The notes under the pieces were generated by a model. That model did no database searches. It had not been told where the DNA came from and saw only the letters and a list, made by a program, of their open reading frames with translations. From JAJRVM01 sp963700515 (GTDB lineage Bacteria; Planctomycetota; Planctomycetia; Pirellulales; Pirellulaceae), in NCBI GenBank assembly GCA_963700515.1, contig CAVOXY010000001.1, positions 468,125 through 532,124 on the forward strand: DNA of 64,000 bases, given 5' to 3'. Positions 1 to 10,030 of the stretch are shown here, piece after piece. Made by a program: the position numbers and the translations under genes. The stretch's first letter is position 1; every line of letters begins with the position of its first letter.

Positions 1-54
1 CTGCCGGTCCCCGAACGCCGCAGCTACCTGGAAATGGTGCTGGCCGCCGACTGA
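1..54 (+). CDS. C-terminal tail of a truncated CDS
   Basis: An open frame enters from the left edge and ends at a TGA at 52-54, giving 17 residues that end in LEMVLAAD. Too little is visible to name a family. It is on the same strand as the FtsX-like permease 190 bases downstream, so it could be the ABC ATP-binding subunit that normally accompanies such a permease, but this is only a guess from position. Confidence 0.4.
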   Translation: MPVPERRSYLEMVLAAD

Positions 55-243
55 CTCTCACGCAGTCCGTCCTCCGCGGTACAGACCTGCCGCCGCCAGT
101 CGTCCCTGGCAAGATTCCAGCCAGCGATGTTCGGCCGGGTGTTGTGCGGGTGTGACGGCACCCCTTTGGTTGGCGGTCCTGCCCTAGCGTGCTACGCTAG
201 GGGGAGTTCCGCAAGTCGTGTTGTTTTGCCAGGGAATTGAACC

Positions 244-1639
244 ATGCCTCTATCGCGACTAGTGTTGGCAGAGATCGCCGGACGTCCCCTGAATTTCCTG
301 CTCAGCCTGCTGGTGGTGGTGGTGGCGGCCATCCTATTCATCGCAGGTCCGACCATCATCAGTGGGTACGCAGCGGACACGAAGCAGCAACTTGGGCTGT
401 TGCAGACCAGGACGAGTCAGGAGCTGGACAAACTGCAGCGGGAGACAGACAAGCAGCTAGCGGAGTTGGACAAGAAGCACGACGCGCATCATGCGCGACA
501 TGGGCGTGAATTTGCGAATTGTCCATCGGGACACCAAGTTTGGCGATCTGTACACCGATTTTGTGGCAGTTGATTTCCCGGAAGATTACGTGCAGAAACT
601 GGCCTCTGCACCGCAAGTTGACGCGATCGTGCATTTGATCGCCACGCTGCAAGAGAAGATCAAATGGAAGGGCCGCACCGTGTTGCTGGTGGGGATGATG
701 CCGATGCTGACCGCCTCCCAGAAGAACGCCGAGAAACAACACATGGCACAGCCCGTGGAGCCCGGGACCGTGGTGGTGGGGTACGAACTGGCGGCTGGGC
801 TATCGGGTGATGACTTGGCCACCGCGGATACCAACCAGAACGGTCAACTCGACGCGGGCGATCAGCTCGAAGTACTCAGCAGGACGTTCCGGGTAGCTGA
901 GGTGCGTCCGGAAGCCGGAGGGCTTGAGGATGTGCAATTGGTGCTTGAGTTGCACGACGCGCAGCAATTAGTCGGCAAGCCGGGGCGGATTCACCAGATC
1001 ATGGCGTTGAACTGCAAGTGTAAAGGGAATCGCATGTCGGTGATCCGCCGGGAGCTGGAAGGAGTGCTCCCCGATACGAAGGTCACCGAGCATCTGTCCC
1101 GCGCCACAGCTCGTGAGATGCAGCGTAATCTGGTCGAGAAACAGCACCAGGAGCAAATGGACCTTGTCCGAACGCAAGGTGAGAATACGCTGCTGGAAGT
1201 GAAATCGAATCGCGAACATGGCGAGAAGACCTTGACGAGTCTCATCGGCGTGATGCTCCCGCTGGAGGTTCTGGTGGCCGCCCTCATCGTCGGCCTCATG
1301 ACATGGCTCAACGTTCGCGAGCGGCGCGGCGAGATCGGACTCCTGAGAGCGCTGGGCAAACGTACCAGTCAGATCGCCGCGCTGTTCCTGGTGAAGGCGC
1401 TCCTGGTGGGGGTGTCAGGGGGAGCGATCGGGTGCGTGGTCTGCTGGGTGATCTATTGGACGGTCTCGGGCACGTCACAACCGACCGCCGCAACGTTCGA
1501 CATGGCGGTGTTCCGCCCGGCCACGGCACTCCTGTTGTTGACCATCCTGGGGGCACCCGTGGTCACGACGATGGCCAGCTATCTGCCGATGCTGGCGGCC
1601 GTGACGCAGGACCCGGCGCGGATCCTGACGGAGAACTAA
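244..1639 (+). CDS. FtsX/MacB-like ABC transporter permease (frameshifted)
   Basis: Inner-membrane permease of the FtsX/LolC/MacB type, about 464 residues once repaired. Residues ~17-40 form the first membrane helix, followed by a coiled coil rich in Q, E, L and K (~45-80), a large extracytoplasmic domain, a second coiled coil (~300-325), and three C-terminal membrane helices (~330-352, 372-400, 423-450). Just after the second helix is NVRERRGEIGLLRALG, the typical cytoplasmic FtsX-family motif. The frame changes at about 478, where one extra base separates LAELDKK from TTRIMRDMG; the second half continues to TAA at 1639. Such permeases act with an ATPase, often in lipoprotein or peptide export; the ATPase may be the gene cut by the left edge. 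ATG at 244 fits the start of the first helix. Confidence 0.8.
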
Positions 1640-1820
1640 ATTGACCTATCTCCAGTGACATTATTGTGCCATAATTGCCGCCCGGATTTGTCGCCACGCT
1701 CCATAGCGATGACGCCATTCCCAACGCTGCTGGTCCGCCGTGGCGTGGGAATGTGTGCCGGTGCTCGTTTGGCGAGCGCTCATGGTGTTGTGGACGCCCT
1801 CTGGATGGGAGAGGTCAGGG

Positions 1821-2615
1821 ATGGCCCAAGTATCCGTGCTGATTCCCCAGCGTGATGCTGGCAGTGCCGTTGCGGCTCAATTACCTGAGGTGTGTGCCGC
1901 TTTGTCGCTCACGGTTTCGGACTACGAAGTCATTATCGTCGATGACGCTTCGCAGTCGTCTTCGCTGGAGTTGCTGGCGAATCTGGTGCAGTTGCACCGT
2001 CACGTGCGTCTGTTGCGGCTCGCGCCGGCCTGTGGCCTGAGTGCGGCACTGACGTCCGGATTGGCGATGGCCACAGGTGACTGCGTGGTCACGCTGCCTG
2101 CCGGCGAATTCTGCTCCCCCGAACTGCTCGCGTCGCTGATGGACGAACTGGTGCGAGCCGATCTCGTCGTCGGTCGACCGGTCAGGCAGGGGGTATCGAA
2201 GACGCTTCACCGTCTGGCGCGGATTCCCCGCTGGCTGGTCTTGGGATTAGAGGTGCGTGATCCCGAGTGTCTGGTGTGGGCCGCACGGCGGGAAGCGATT
2301 GCCGGCCTGCAACTGCCACAGGGTATGTACCGCTACATGGCAACACTCGTGGCCGCGCGAGGGTATCGGGTCGCGGAGGTCACGGTTCCCACGCACGGGC
2401 GCAGCGTCGCTTTGTCTGACGGCTTGCCCAATCCGGGGGACCTGTTGGCGGCGTGGTGGTTCAAGTGCCGCTGGCGGCAGTATGAGCGGGTGGAGGTCTG
2501 CGATGCGCACGCCTCCGTGCCCGGCTCGCCCTGGCAAGACCCACTCGCTCCATCCCTCGGAGGCCCGTTGCTTCGGGACTCGGTTCTGCCCGAAACGCGG
2601 CGAAAGTCTGCCTGA
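1821..2615 (+). CDS. Family 2 glycosyltransferase (GT-A fold)
   Basis: Predicted cytoplasmic or membrane-associated sugar transferase of about 264 residues. The N-terminus has the GT2 nucleotide-sugar fold: VSVLIPQRDAG followed by YEVIIVDDASQSS, where the DD belongs to the UDP-sugar binding site. ALTSGLAMATGDCVVTLPAGEF corresponds to the stretch with the metal-binding DxD, but the DxD itself is not obvious (LPAGE), so activity is uncertain. I choose ATG 1821 because GAGGTCAGGG lies just upstream and the GT2 fold begins at once; a longer frame opens at 1740 but adds an unlikely N-terminus. It lies 68 bases upstream of lpxB on the same strand, which suggests a role in lipid-linked sugar or LPS assembly. 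The donor and acceptor cannot be told. Confidence 0.75.
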   Translation: MAQVSVLIPQRDAGSAVAAQLPEVCAALSLTVSDYEVIIVDDASQSSSLELLANLVQLHRHVRLLRLAPACGLSAALTSGLAMATGDCVVTLPAGEFCSPELLASLMDELVRADLVVGRPVRQGVSKTLHRLARIPRWLVLGLEVRDPECLVWAARREAIAGLQLPQGMYRYMATLVAARGYRVAEVTVPTHGRSVALSDGLPNPGDLLAAWWFKCRWRQYERVEVCDAHASVPGSPWQDPLAPSLGGPLLRDSVLPETRRKSA

Positions 2616-2683
2616 TACACCGGGACCACAACACACAATCTATTTGCTATCCATCGGAAACAGCCAAGGACGGACCGTCAATC

Positions 2684-3926
2684 ATGTCGACGAAACCACG
2701 GACGATTTTCTTCTCGGTTGGGGAACCAAGCGGGGATCTGCACGGAAGTAATCTGATTCGTCAACTCAAGCAACAGTGCCCAGCACTGCACGTGGTGGGA
2801 TTTGGAGGCCCGCGGATGCAAGCCGCCGGGGCCACCTTGCTCGAGGATTTGACTCAGTTGGCCGTCATGTGGATCGTCGAAGCCGTTCTCAATGTGGACA
2901 AGTTCTGGAAGTTGTTGCGACGCGCCGAAGCGTATTTTGCGGAGGAGCGTCCTGATGCGGTCGTGCTGATCGACTATCCCGGCTTCAATTGGTGGATTGC
3001 GCAAAGCCAAGAAGTACGACATTCCGGTCTTCTATTACGGCGCACCTCAGATGTGGGCCTGGGGTGGCTGGCGGATTCGGAAACTACGCCGGCTGGTCGA
3101 TCACGTGCTCTGCAAATTGCCGTTTGAGGCCCAATGGTATCAGCAACGCGGTTGCGATGCCCGCTACGTGGGCCATCCTTACTTTGATGAGTTGGCGAGC
3201 CACGTGCTCGACACGCAGTTTATCCGCCAGCATGCGTCGTTCGAGACCGGTCGCCTGGTGACCATTCTGCCGGGCTCGCGCACGCAAGAAGTACGAAACA
3301 ATCTCCCCTGTTTCCTCAAGGCGGCTGAGCAGATCGCTGCCAAAGTCCCTGGCACGCGATTCGCGGTCGCCAGCTTCAACGAAAAGCAGGCGGCGATGGC
3401 CCGCGAGCAAGTGGCCAAGTTTCGCCTGCCGATCGAAGTATTTGCGGATCGAACCAGCGAGCTGATTCAGTTGAGTCATTGCTGTATGGCCTGCTCCGGG
3501 TCTGTGTCACTGGAACTCATGTACTACGCCAAGCCTTCCGTGATCCATTACTGGTTGAACCGTCGCATGTACCATTTCGCGAAGCACTTCTTGCTGCAGG
3601 TCAAATATATGACGCTCGTCAATCTGCTGGCCTGCGACGATCGCTTCGACTTGACGCACGCTCCGTTCAGTCCCAGCCAACCCGGGGCCGACCAGGTACC
3701 GTTTCCCGAGTATCCTACCTGCGAGGACAAATCGGCTCAGATCGCGGCGCACGTGGTCCAATGGCTGACCGCACCGGCCGAGTACCGGCGCCGCGTCGAC
3801 CAGTTGGTCGGCTTGAGGTCCCGTTTCTGCAAGACGGGCGCCACCCAGGCGGCCACCAACTACATCCTGCACCAGCTGCACATGGAATCGGGTCTCTCCG
3901 AGTCTGCTGCCGGCCGAGCGGCGTGA
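2684..3926 (+). CDS. lpxB: Lipid-A-disaccharide synthase (frameshifted)
   Basis: LpxB joins UDP-2,3-diacylglucosamine and lipid X to form the lipid A disaccharide at the inner membrane. The start shows the family signature FFSVGEPSGDLHGSNLI, then VVGFGGPRMQAAG; the middle has VFYYGAPQMWAWG, TILPGSRTQEV and the C-terminal CSGSVSLELMYYAKP. The repaired length of ~414 residues is slightly longer than the usual ~380. The frame breaks at 2998-3003, in a GC repeat, between NWWIA and RKAKKYD; both halves match the family without a gap, so I read this as a sequencing error. Its presence means this planctomycete probably makes lipid A. The GT2 gene upstream may belong to the same operon. Confidence 0.93.
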
Positions 3927-3991
3927 GGAGTAGTGAGTGAGTGAGTGAGTGAGGAGTGAGTAGTGAGTAGTGAGGAGTGAGGAGTGAGGGC
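3927..3991 (+). repeat. Simple-sequence repeat of GTGA/GTAGTGAG units
   Basis: Directly after the lpxB stop lie about 65 bases made only of A, G and T, built from iterations of gtga and agtagtgagg-like units. The run contains stop codons in more than one frame. It could be a slippage-prone tract; no function is evident. Confidence 0.85.
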
Positions 3992-4337
3992 AGCTCTTCT
4001 CACGAGCACTCCCGCTACCAGCCATGCTCGCTGCTTTCTCCCGCGATTTTGCCGTTCTCCGAGGCGTGCCACCGTCGGCGTCGCCGAGGCAGCCAGAAGT
4101 CGATTCCGTGAAAAAGCGGTAACGAGCCGACCGGACTGGCCTCAAGCCTCACTACTCCTCCCTGCCAGGTAGTCGCACGCGCACCGGCGAAGGGTTACGA
4201 TAGGGCTAGGCGCGACGGCTGCCCAGCGTGTCAGGCCGCTGCGCGACTTCCTTGCTCTCGGGTATCTTGTCACGGTGCTGCAGCAGAGGCGACGCAGCAG
4301 ACAGCGATTCCCCGCCCCAGCACCTGGAGAGAGTCTG

Positions 4338-5436
4338 ATGACCGACGAACACTCGACCATCTGCCGCCCCTCTGTACCACCGGTTCTTTCGCGACGCGCT
4401 TGGCTGCGTCAAGGCACCGCGACCGCGGTGGGAGTTGCGTTGGCGGCTCGCGGAGCCCACTGGGGAGATCGTCTGATGGCCGCCGAAGAGCATGTGCCGA
4501 CCAAGGTACCAACACGAGCGGACACTTTCGCGCTGCTCAAACAGGGGAAGAAGATCCCGGTCATTTTCGACACGGACATTGGTGGCGATATTGACGATAC
4601 CTGGGCTCTCGTGTTCATGATGAAGTCTCCCGAGTTGGATGTGAAGCTGCTGGTGGCCGACGCCGGCAACACGACTTACCGCGCTCGATTGATGGCCAAG
4701 ATGATGGACGTATTCCAACGGAGCGACATGCCGATCGGCATCGGCGTGGAAGCGGGCGATGGACCGGGCAATCAGAGCCAGTGGATTGGAGACTACCAAC
4801 TCAGTCAGTACCGGGGTCCCATCCACAAGGACGGCGTACAGGCCATGATCGATACCATTCACGCGTCGCCAGGACCCCGTCACGGTGATCGCGATTGGTG
4901 GTGTCCCGACGGTATCCGCCGCCTTGCGGCGTGACCCGACGATTGTGCACAAGGCCCGTTTCGTCGGCATGCACGGTTCGATTTACCGTGGCTATGGCGA
5001 CGGTTCCCCGCCGGCTCCGGAGGCCAATGTCAAGACCGACCCCCAGGCGCTGGCCACGGTGTTCGATGCTCCTTGGGAATGTTCCATCACACCGCTGGAT
5101 ACTTGTGATCGCGTCACGCTGGGGGGTGAAAAATACCAAAAGGTCTACCGCTGTGGGAAGCCGGAAGTCCGCGCGTTGGTGGAGAACTACCGGACATGGA
5201 AGGCGAGTTGGATCCCTCCTATCGACCGTTCCCAGCGCAGCACGACCCTGTTCGACACGGTGGCCGTCTACATGGCTTTCTCGGAAGAGCTGCTGACGAT
5301 GAAAGAGCTGCCGATCAAAGTGACCGATGAGGGGATGACGGTGGTGGATGCCGCGCAGCGCCCGGTCCGTTGTGCCGTCGACTGGTCAGATCTGGCCGCC
5401 TTCGAGGACCTGCTGGTCCAACGTATTACCTCGTGA
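4338..5436 (+). CDS. Tat-exported nucleoside hydrolase-like protein (frameshifted)
   Basis: Inosine/uridine-preferring nucleoside hydrolase superfamily, which cleaves the N-glycosidic bond of ribonucleosides using a calcium held by an aspartate cluster. The cluster motif is visible as VIFDTDIGGDIDDTWAL (~residues 74-90). Residues ~16-40 hold a twin-arginine signal (SRRAWLRQG then an A/V-rich stretch), so the protein is probably exported folded. ATG 4338 is preferred because GGAGAGAG lies 7-14 bases upstream. The frame changes at about 4870, between HAS and QDPVTVIAIGG; the second half contains the family's VTVIAIGG segment and ends at TGA 5436. Repaired length is ~366 residues. A DUF1593 protein of the same superfamily lies at 58.7-60.2 kb. 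Nucleoside scavenging is plausible; the substrate is unknown. Confidence 0.85.
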
Positions 5437-5459
5437 TCGGCTCGTACGCCCTGTGACGG

Positions 5460-5590
5460 TATGCCAGCCTTCCCTCCTCTGCCAACGGATCCGACGCGGG
5501 AAAAGCCTGTCATTTCGCCAGTACACACCGGATGTGAATTCCGCACTTTCTCCGATGGGAAACAGGCCAAGACATGCGGCTTTACTGCCT
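5460..5590 (-). repeat. Dispersed repeat R1, copy A
   Basis: Reverse-complementing this interval gives a sequence that aligns over ~110-120 bases with 9905-10030, including a 27-base identical core. Read on the minus strand both copies contain a potential peptide NSHPVCTGE, which I treat as incidental. This copy lies 3' of the nucleoside-hydrolase gene and 3' of the first acyltransferase gene. Confidence 0.85.
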
Positions 5591-5604
5591 ACATAGACCG
5601 CATG

Positions 5605-5745
5605 ACTTACAGTCTTAGTCTACTTATGGGCGAAAACGTGAGCATTTTGAGTCAAGTTCTAGCGACCAACGGGAGCGAGCTAACAAAGTTCGAGCGGTAG
5701 CTCGCAATGGGTTCGAGGCCCTGCCTCGTTAGTTTCTCCAGTAGA
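5605..5745 (+). repeat. Dispersed repeat R2, copy A, with two small hairpins
   Basis: This interval aligns with the reverse complement of 46846-46975 over ~130 bases, including a near-identical stretch around cattttgagtcaagttcta. It contains two inverted repeats conserved in both copies: CGAGC-GGTA-GCTCG (5691-5704) and CGAGG-CCCTG-CCTCG (about 5713-5727). It sits directly next to repeat R1, so the two may be parts of one larger element. Confidence 0.85.
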
Positions 5746-5812
5746 GAGAACCGCATTCCTGTTACCGTTTCTGTAGTCGATAGTTTCGCATTGGCCCAGC
5801 CACTGTACGCCG

Positions 5813-7480
5813 CTAAGCTTCTGGTTCCGGGCAGACCGTCGGCGAATCCGTCGTCGGCTCTTCCCACACTGGGGTGCGTGGAGACCAGAGCACGAATGGA
5901 TAGCGACGACCATTTAACATCCAGCCAAGGAACGTCGAGCGGACCAGAAAGTGATAAGACAGCAGCCCGAGGAAAGTGGGGTAGGCGACGTAGATCGCGA
6001 ATTTAGGCAGCCAAGGAATTTGCCACTGTGCAATCCAGAGCTGGACCTGGAACTGCAACGGCAGATGAACGATGTATAGCCAGTATGATGAGTCGGCCAG
6101 GTATCGGAACAACGGGCTCGTTTGCGAACAGGCATAGTTGAAGAACCCGAGGAATCCGAACACCAGTAGCCAGGAACAGAGGGCATAACAGTAAAAATAG
6201 ACCACTTGATACCACCAGGGGGCTTGCCAATAGGAAGCGATCGCCGGCGCGAAAACACTTTCGATCACCTTGCGATTCAGCTCCAACATCTGCGGCGGTG
6301 AACGTTGGTCAGCCGGCAAATTCAGGACGTCGCGCCAGGGCGAGGCCAAAGTCAGTGAGGACACCTCTTCGTGAGCGACCAGGTCAGGTGTGACAATTGC
6401 TGTCATACTCAGCTCCAAGGCAATTCCGGCCAACTGGTCGCTCGTGGGTGCGGTGGTCTCCGTCACGAACCGCTTGTATTCCGGCGACATGTCCTCCCAC
6501 ACGTGCGCGGCTAATGGATCCGACTCGTCATGCCGCGATCTTACCAGCTGCTGGCGGAGCAAACCGTAGTCCCGAATCTCGGTGTCGGCGAGCATGGGAT
6601 AGAAATAGGACATCCGCCCGCTAACTAGCTGCTGATAGAACACGACACTTAGCAACAGCCCCAACGCAGTGCCGATCGCCAATCGCCACGCCCAGCCACG
6701 GTCGTATTTCCATAGCAGGGCAGGCTGTGCATGCATACACCAGCCCACGGCAAAGAAGATCCAGTACGCAAAGACACCGCTCCAGAGTGGTTTCATAGGC
6801 CCAGCATCAATGCCGAACCAGGCGACTCCCCAGTACAGGAGGGCAGCGATGGGCAGGGCAAGCAGCGGCACGCCCCACGGCCTGGACACAACCTTAGCCA
6901 TCGCGTTCTGCAGTTGCTGCCGCAAGCGGCCATGCCGGTCGAATACGAACCGAAAGACAAACAGGAGTATCAGACTGATTCCATACAACAGGAGAAGGCA
7001 ATATAGAAACCAGAAGTGGAATGGCCATAACTGACTCAACTTCAATTTGGACAGCTCCTCGATGAACCGACTCCAAGTACTCATGCTGGTCTGAATGCGT
7101 CCCGACAGCAGCCCTCCCTCGATGCACTGGTAGTGCATGAGGGGATACAGAATGGCCGTGAACAAGAGAAACGGAACTGCGACACGCATGCCACGATTGC
7201 CCAAGAACCGCCACAGGCCCCGTTTCTGAATCAGCAGATGCGCAAAAAAACCTGCCACCAGGAAGAACGCCTGCATGCGGAAGAGATGAACCCAGAAAAA
7301 GAAGTGGGCAATTCCCCAGTTGGCAGAAACATCTGTGATGGGATGCCCAAACCACACCGGCACAAAGAACCACGCCGCATGAAGGAAAAGCCCTAGCAAC
7401 ATCATGGAGGCACGCAGACCGTCGAGTGAATGGTACCGTACGGTAGCAAGAGGTCTTCTCAAGGTATCGGCGGTCGACAT
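5813..7480 (-). CDS. Acyltransferase-3 family membrane protein (paralog 1)
   Basis: Integral membrane acyltransferase of the Pfam Acyl_transf_3 / OpgC / OafB-like group, 555 residues, expected to move acetyl, succinyl or similar groups onto surface glycans or lipids. The N-terminus holds RYHSLDGLRASMMLLG, in which the family's RxxxDGLRA-type motif is clear, then about ten membrane helices. Between helices there is a hydrophilic segment (~residues 290-390) with SPEYKRFV and PTSDQLAGIALEL, also found in the neighbouring paralog. I choose ATG 7480 over the longer frame at 7639 because TTTTGGAGCC lies just upstream and the paralog starts at the same point. It is divergent from paralog 2 across a 510-base gap. 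No frameshift is seen. Confidence 0.85.
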   Translation of the reverse strand: MSTADTLRRPLATVRYHSLDGLRASMMLLGLFLHAAWFFVPVWFGHPITDVSANWGIAHFFFWVHLFRMQAFFLVAGFFAHLLIQKRGLWRFLGNRGMRVAVPFLLFTAILYPLMHYQCIEGGLLSGRIQTSMSTWSRFIEELSKLKLSQLWPFHFWFLYCLLLLYGISLILLFVFRFVFDRHGRLRQQLQNAMAKVVSRPWGVPLLALPIAALLYWGVAWFGIDAGPMKPLWSGVFAYWIFFAVGWCMHAQPALLWKYDRGWAWRLAIGTALGLLLSVVFYQQLVSGRMSYFYPMLADTEIRDYGLLRQQLVRSRHDESDPLAAHVWEDMSPEYKRFVTETTAPTSDQLAGIALELSMTAIVTPDLVAHEEVSSLTLASPWRDVLNLPADQRSPPQMLELNRKVIESVFAPAIASYWQAPWWYQVVYFYCYALCSWLLVFGFLGFFNYACSQTSPLFRYLADSSYWLYIVHLPLQFQVQLWIAQWQIPWLPKFAIYVAYPTFLGLLSYHFLVRSTFLGWMLNGRRYPFVLWSPRTPVWEEPTTDSPTVCPEPEA

Positions 7481-7990
7481 CGTGGGCTCCAAAATGATGG
7501 CTGATTGTGTCCGCAGCGTGGCAAGCCTACTGGCCTCGTTCAACGGCATCTGGTTGGGCCTTGGTATGATTCTGGGACCAATCAGACTGAAGTAGTAACC
7601 AGCTGGCTTGTACTCGTACTTTGCCGTGTCCGACGACAAGAACCAACATCACAAGGTCCAAGACTTACACTTACTTTCTCATCGGGCGGCTCTCTTGCTT
7701 GCGAATGTCAAAAACCACCAACCATTGACATTCGCGCCGATGGTCTGCATGCCAACTCACTGCGACCGTGTGACGGATGGAAATTATGACCCTTCGCCGT
7801 CCCTAAAGCAATATTTTGACCGCCTGTTTGGTGACGTTTCCCGAGAGTGGTGAATACCCCCCCCAGGCTCGAGCATCGGCACGAATTTCTTGTTGCAGAG
7901 TTCTTGGCTTGTGTTACAACAGACCCATTAATTTGTCGCTCGGCCTGATCAGGTGGCGGATCACAAACGTTACTCTCCAGGAGTCGCGCA
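7481..7990. promoter_or_regulatory. Divergent intergenic region between the two acyltransferases
   Basis: This 510-base gap must hold the promoters of both acyltransferase genes. It is less GC-rich than the genes around it and has short T- and A-rich runs (7650-7700, 7760-7815). I could not pick a convincing -35/-10 pair or operator by eye. Ribosome binding sites are clear at both edges: GGAG before ATG 7480 and CAGGAG before ATG 7991. Confidence 0.4.
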
Positions 7991-9739
7991 ATGCCCAAAG
8001 AGAGCCAGGCAGATCATCGTTTTCATTCGCTGGATGCCCTTCGTGCCTGGGCCATGCTCTTGGGGATTGTCCTGCATACAGTCTGGTTCATGTCGAAACA
8101 GTACTACGGAACGCCAATTACGGATGCGGATGGAAACTACTTTTACGTCTACATCCTGGCCTTCATTCACATGTTCCGGCTGCAGGCGTTCTTTGTCATG
8201 GCAGGTTTCTTTGCCAATCTAGTGTTTACTCGACGCGGGCATTGGCGGTTCATTTGGCATCGTCTGTCGAGGATTGGGGTTCCATTACTGGTCGGCTGGA
8301 TGCTCCTATATCCACTTACGATCCTGCAATTCACCTGGGGAGGAATGATCTCTGGACGCGTTCTTTCTGACAATGGCCTGTGGGCGACATGTCGCAGTGA
8401 GATCGCAACCAGTTTCAAGCTCAATCCCTCCGACTTCATTCATCTGTGGTTTCTCTACGACTTACTGGCGATTTACGCTCTGACTCTTATTGGACTGTTC
8501 GTCATCCGCAAAGTGCTCGACCGGCGTGGCATTCTTCGCCGGCACATCGGCCGTTTGTTTCGGTCGCTCATCCAGTCGCCGTGGAGCGTTCTTGTTCTGG
8601 CGTTTCCGTCTGCCTTCCTTTTGTATTGCAGTTCGTGGTGGTGGGGGATTGATGCATATCCTATATGGTTCCGGATTCCTTGGCATAGCCTGCTGGGCTA
8701 CTGGTTGTTCTTTACGGTCGGTTGGTTGCTGTACACGCATTGGGATCTGCTCCAGGACCTTGGAGCAAACTGGCGACGGAATTTGACGTGGGGCGTCTGC
8801 GTTTCTGTACCTTTGTTCCTGGTATCGGTGTATGCCGATTTCCGCGCAACTCCGCTGTATCCATTGCTGGAAGCCAATCACATTGGGGGCGTCGCGCCGC
8901 TCTTGACAGCTGGGGCCGAGCAGGCTGCCGGTGTACCGCGCACGCCTCAACAACGAGTGTGGCAATTATTGTCCCCGACGTACCAGAAATTCCTGAGCGC
9001 CAACCCTGATCCGACATCGGATCAGAAAGCCGGCTTGGCCGTGGAACTCAACAAGCGTATCGTTCTGAATCCGGACTTTTACGAACCTTCGTTCTGGCAA
9101 GCTGCCGGTCTACCAGTTTCCGTCACCGCGATGTCGCCCGACAACTCCGTGCCCGACGAGGCGGCCAGGGCGGGAGAGTTCAATCGACGATTGTTGGAGG
9201 CTGCGTTTCCCGGAATGATCGCAACCGACTTCATGACGCAGCCTTCGGCGAAATGGCTCAAAGCCGGTTTCAGTGCCGGGTACGGTCTGGTGATGTGGCT
9301 GCTGGTATTCGGATTCATTGGACTGTTTCACAGCCAGTTTGATGGGCCGAGCCCCCTCAAACGCTACTTAGCTGACGCCGCCTACTGGATCTATATCATT
9401 CATCTGCCCATACTGTTTCAGATTGAGCTATTCGTAGCGGATTCCCGCTGGGGCTTGGGCGGTGTGCCGAAGTTCTTATTTTACAACGTGGTGGCGACGA
9501 TCCTGTGTTTTGCCAGTTACCACTACCTGGTGCGATCGACGCTGATTGGCCGTGTGCTCAACGGCCGTCGATATCCCTTCGTGCCTTGGTTTGGCGTGAG
9601 CCGGTCGAAGAACTCGCCGGCCGTGAGCACCGGTCCGCTGGCTCCTAAGACTCGATGGACACCAGCCGAGAGTAGTCCGCCAACCGTTACCGCGGATTTC
9701 GCGGCAGCCAACGCACTGGAGCCAGGAGGCGAAACTTAG
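7991..9739 (+). CDS. Acyltransferase-3 family membrane protein (paralog 2)
   Basis: Paralog of the divergent gene at 5813-7480, 582 residues. It starts with RFHSLDALRAWAMLLGIVLHTVWFM, keeps the R/D motif of the family, and has the same order of membrane helices and the same hydrophilic insertion (~residues 285-400) with SPTYQKFL and PTSDQKAGLAVEL. The final helices read AYWIYIIHLPILFQ and YHYLVRSTLIGRVLNGRRYP, closely matching the partner's YWLYIVHLPLQFQ and YHFLVRSTFLGWMLNGRRYP. CAGGAG lies 8-13 bases before ATG 7991. A proline/threonine-rich tail of ~45 residues follows the last helix. The reaction is probably O-acylation of an envelope polymer; the acyl donor is unknown. The gene is intact. 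Confidence 0.85.
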   Translation: MPKESQADHRFHSLDALRAWAMLLGIVLHTVWFMSKQYYGTPITDADGNYFYVYILAFIHMFRLQAFFVMAGFFANLVFTRRGHWRFIWHRLSRIGVPLLVGWMLLYPLTILQFTWGGMISGRVLSDNGLWATCRSEIATSFKLNPSDFIHLWFLYDLLAIYALTLIGLFVIRKVLDRRGILRRHIGRLFRSLIQSPWSVLVLAFPSAFLLYCSSWWWGIDAYPIWFRIPWHSLLGYWLFFTVGWLLYTHWDLLQDLGANWRRNLTWGVCVSVPLFLVSVYADFRATPLYPLLEANHIGGVAPLLTAGAEQAAGVPRTPQQRVWQLLSPTYQKFLSANPDPTSDQKAGLAVELNKRIVLNPDFYEPSFWQAAGLPVSVTAMSPDNSVPDEAARAGEFNRRLLEAAFPGMIATDFMTQPSAKWLKAGFSAGYGLVMWLLVFGFIGLFHSQFDGPSPLKRYLADAAYWIYIIHLPILFQIELFVADSRWGLGGVPKFLFYNVVATILCFASYHYLVRSTLIGRVLNGRRYPFVPWFGVSRSKNSPAVSTGPLAPKTRWTPAESSPPTVTADFAAANALEPGGET

Positions 9740-9904
9740 GTCCGGAGTGAGTGTTCATGGCGAATCGGGACCCTCACCGCGGCGGCTGACTTTAGCCGCG
9801 CGACGCGAGTCCGAGGAAGACGCCGCTCGAGTTGCCCACCAGGGATTGCCTGCAGCTGGATCTGCTTTGAATTAACTCGAACTTTAGGTCACGCGGTCCA
9901 TTTA

Positions 9905-10030
9905 GCGGCCAAAGCCGCCTTTTTGTGGCTTGCTCTCCAACGCAAAGGGTTCGAAATTCACATCCGGTGTGTACTGGCGAAACAGCAGGCTTTGCCGGCG
10001 TCGGATCGGTCAGCAGGGGCTGGAAGACTT
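9905..10030 (+). repeat. Dispersed repeat R1, copy B
   Basis: Second copy of repeat R1, inverted relative to 5460-5590. The two copies enclose the acyltransferase pair. This copy falls upstream of the M20 peptidase; a chance open frame runs from it into that gene, but the peptidase has its own ribosome binding site at 10105-10112. Confidence 0.85.

Noticed and set aside
5700..5730. T-loop-like gggttcgaggc suggesting a tRNA
   Set aside because: No acceptor stem or anticodon arm can be built around it; it belongs to the R2 repeat. The similar gggttcgaaattc at ~9,948 lies in R1 and also fails.
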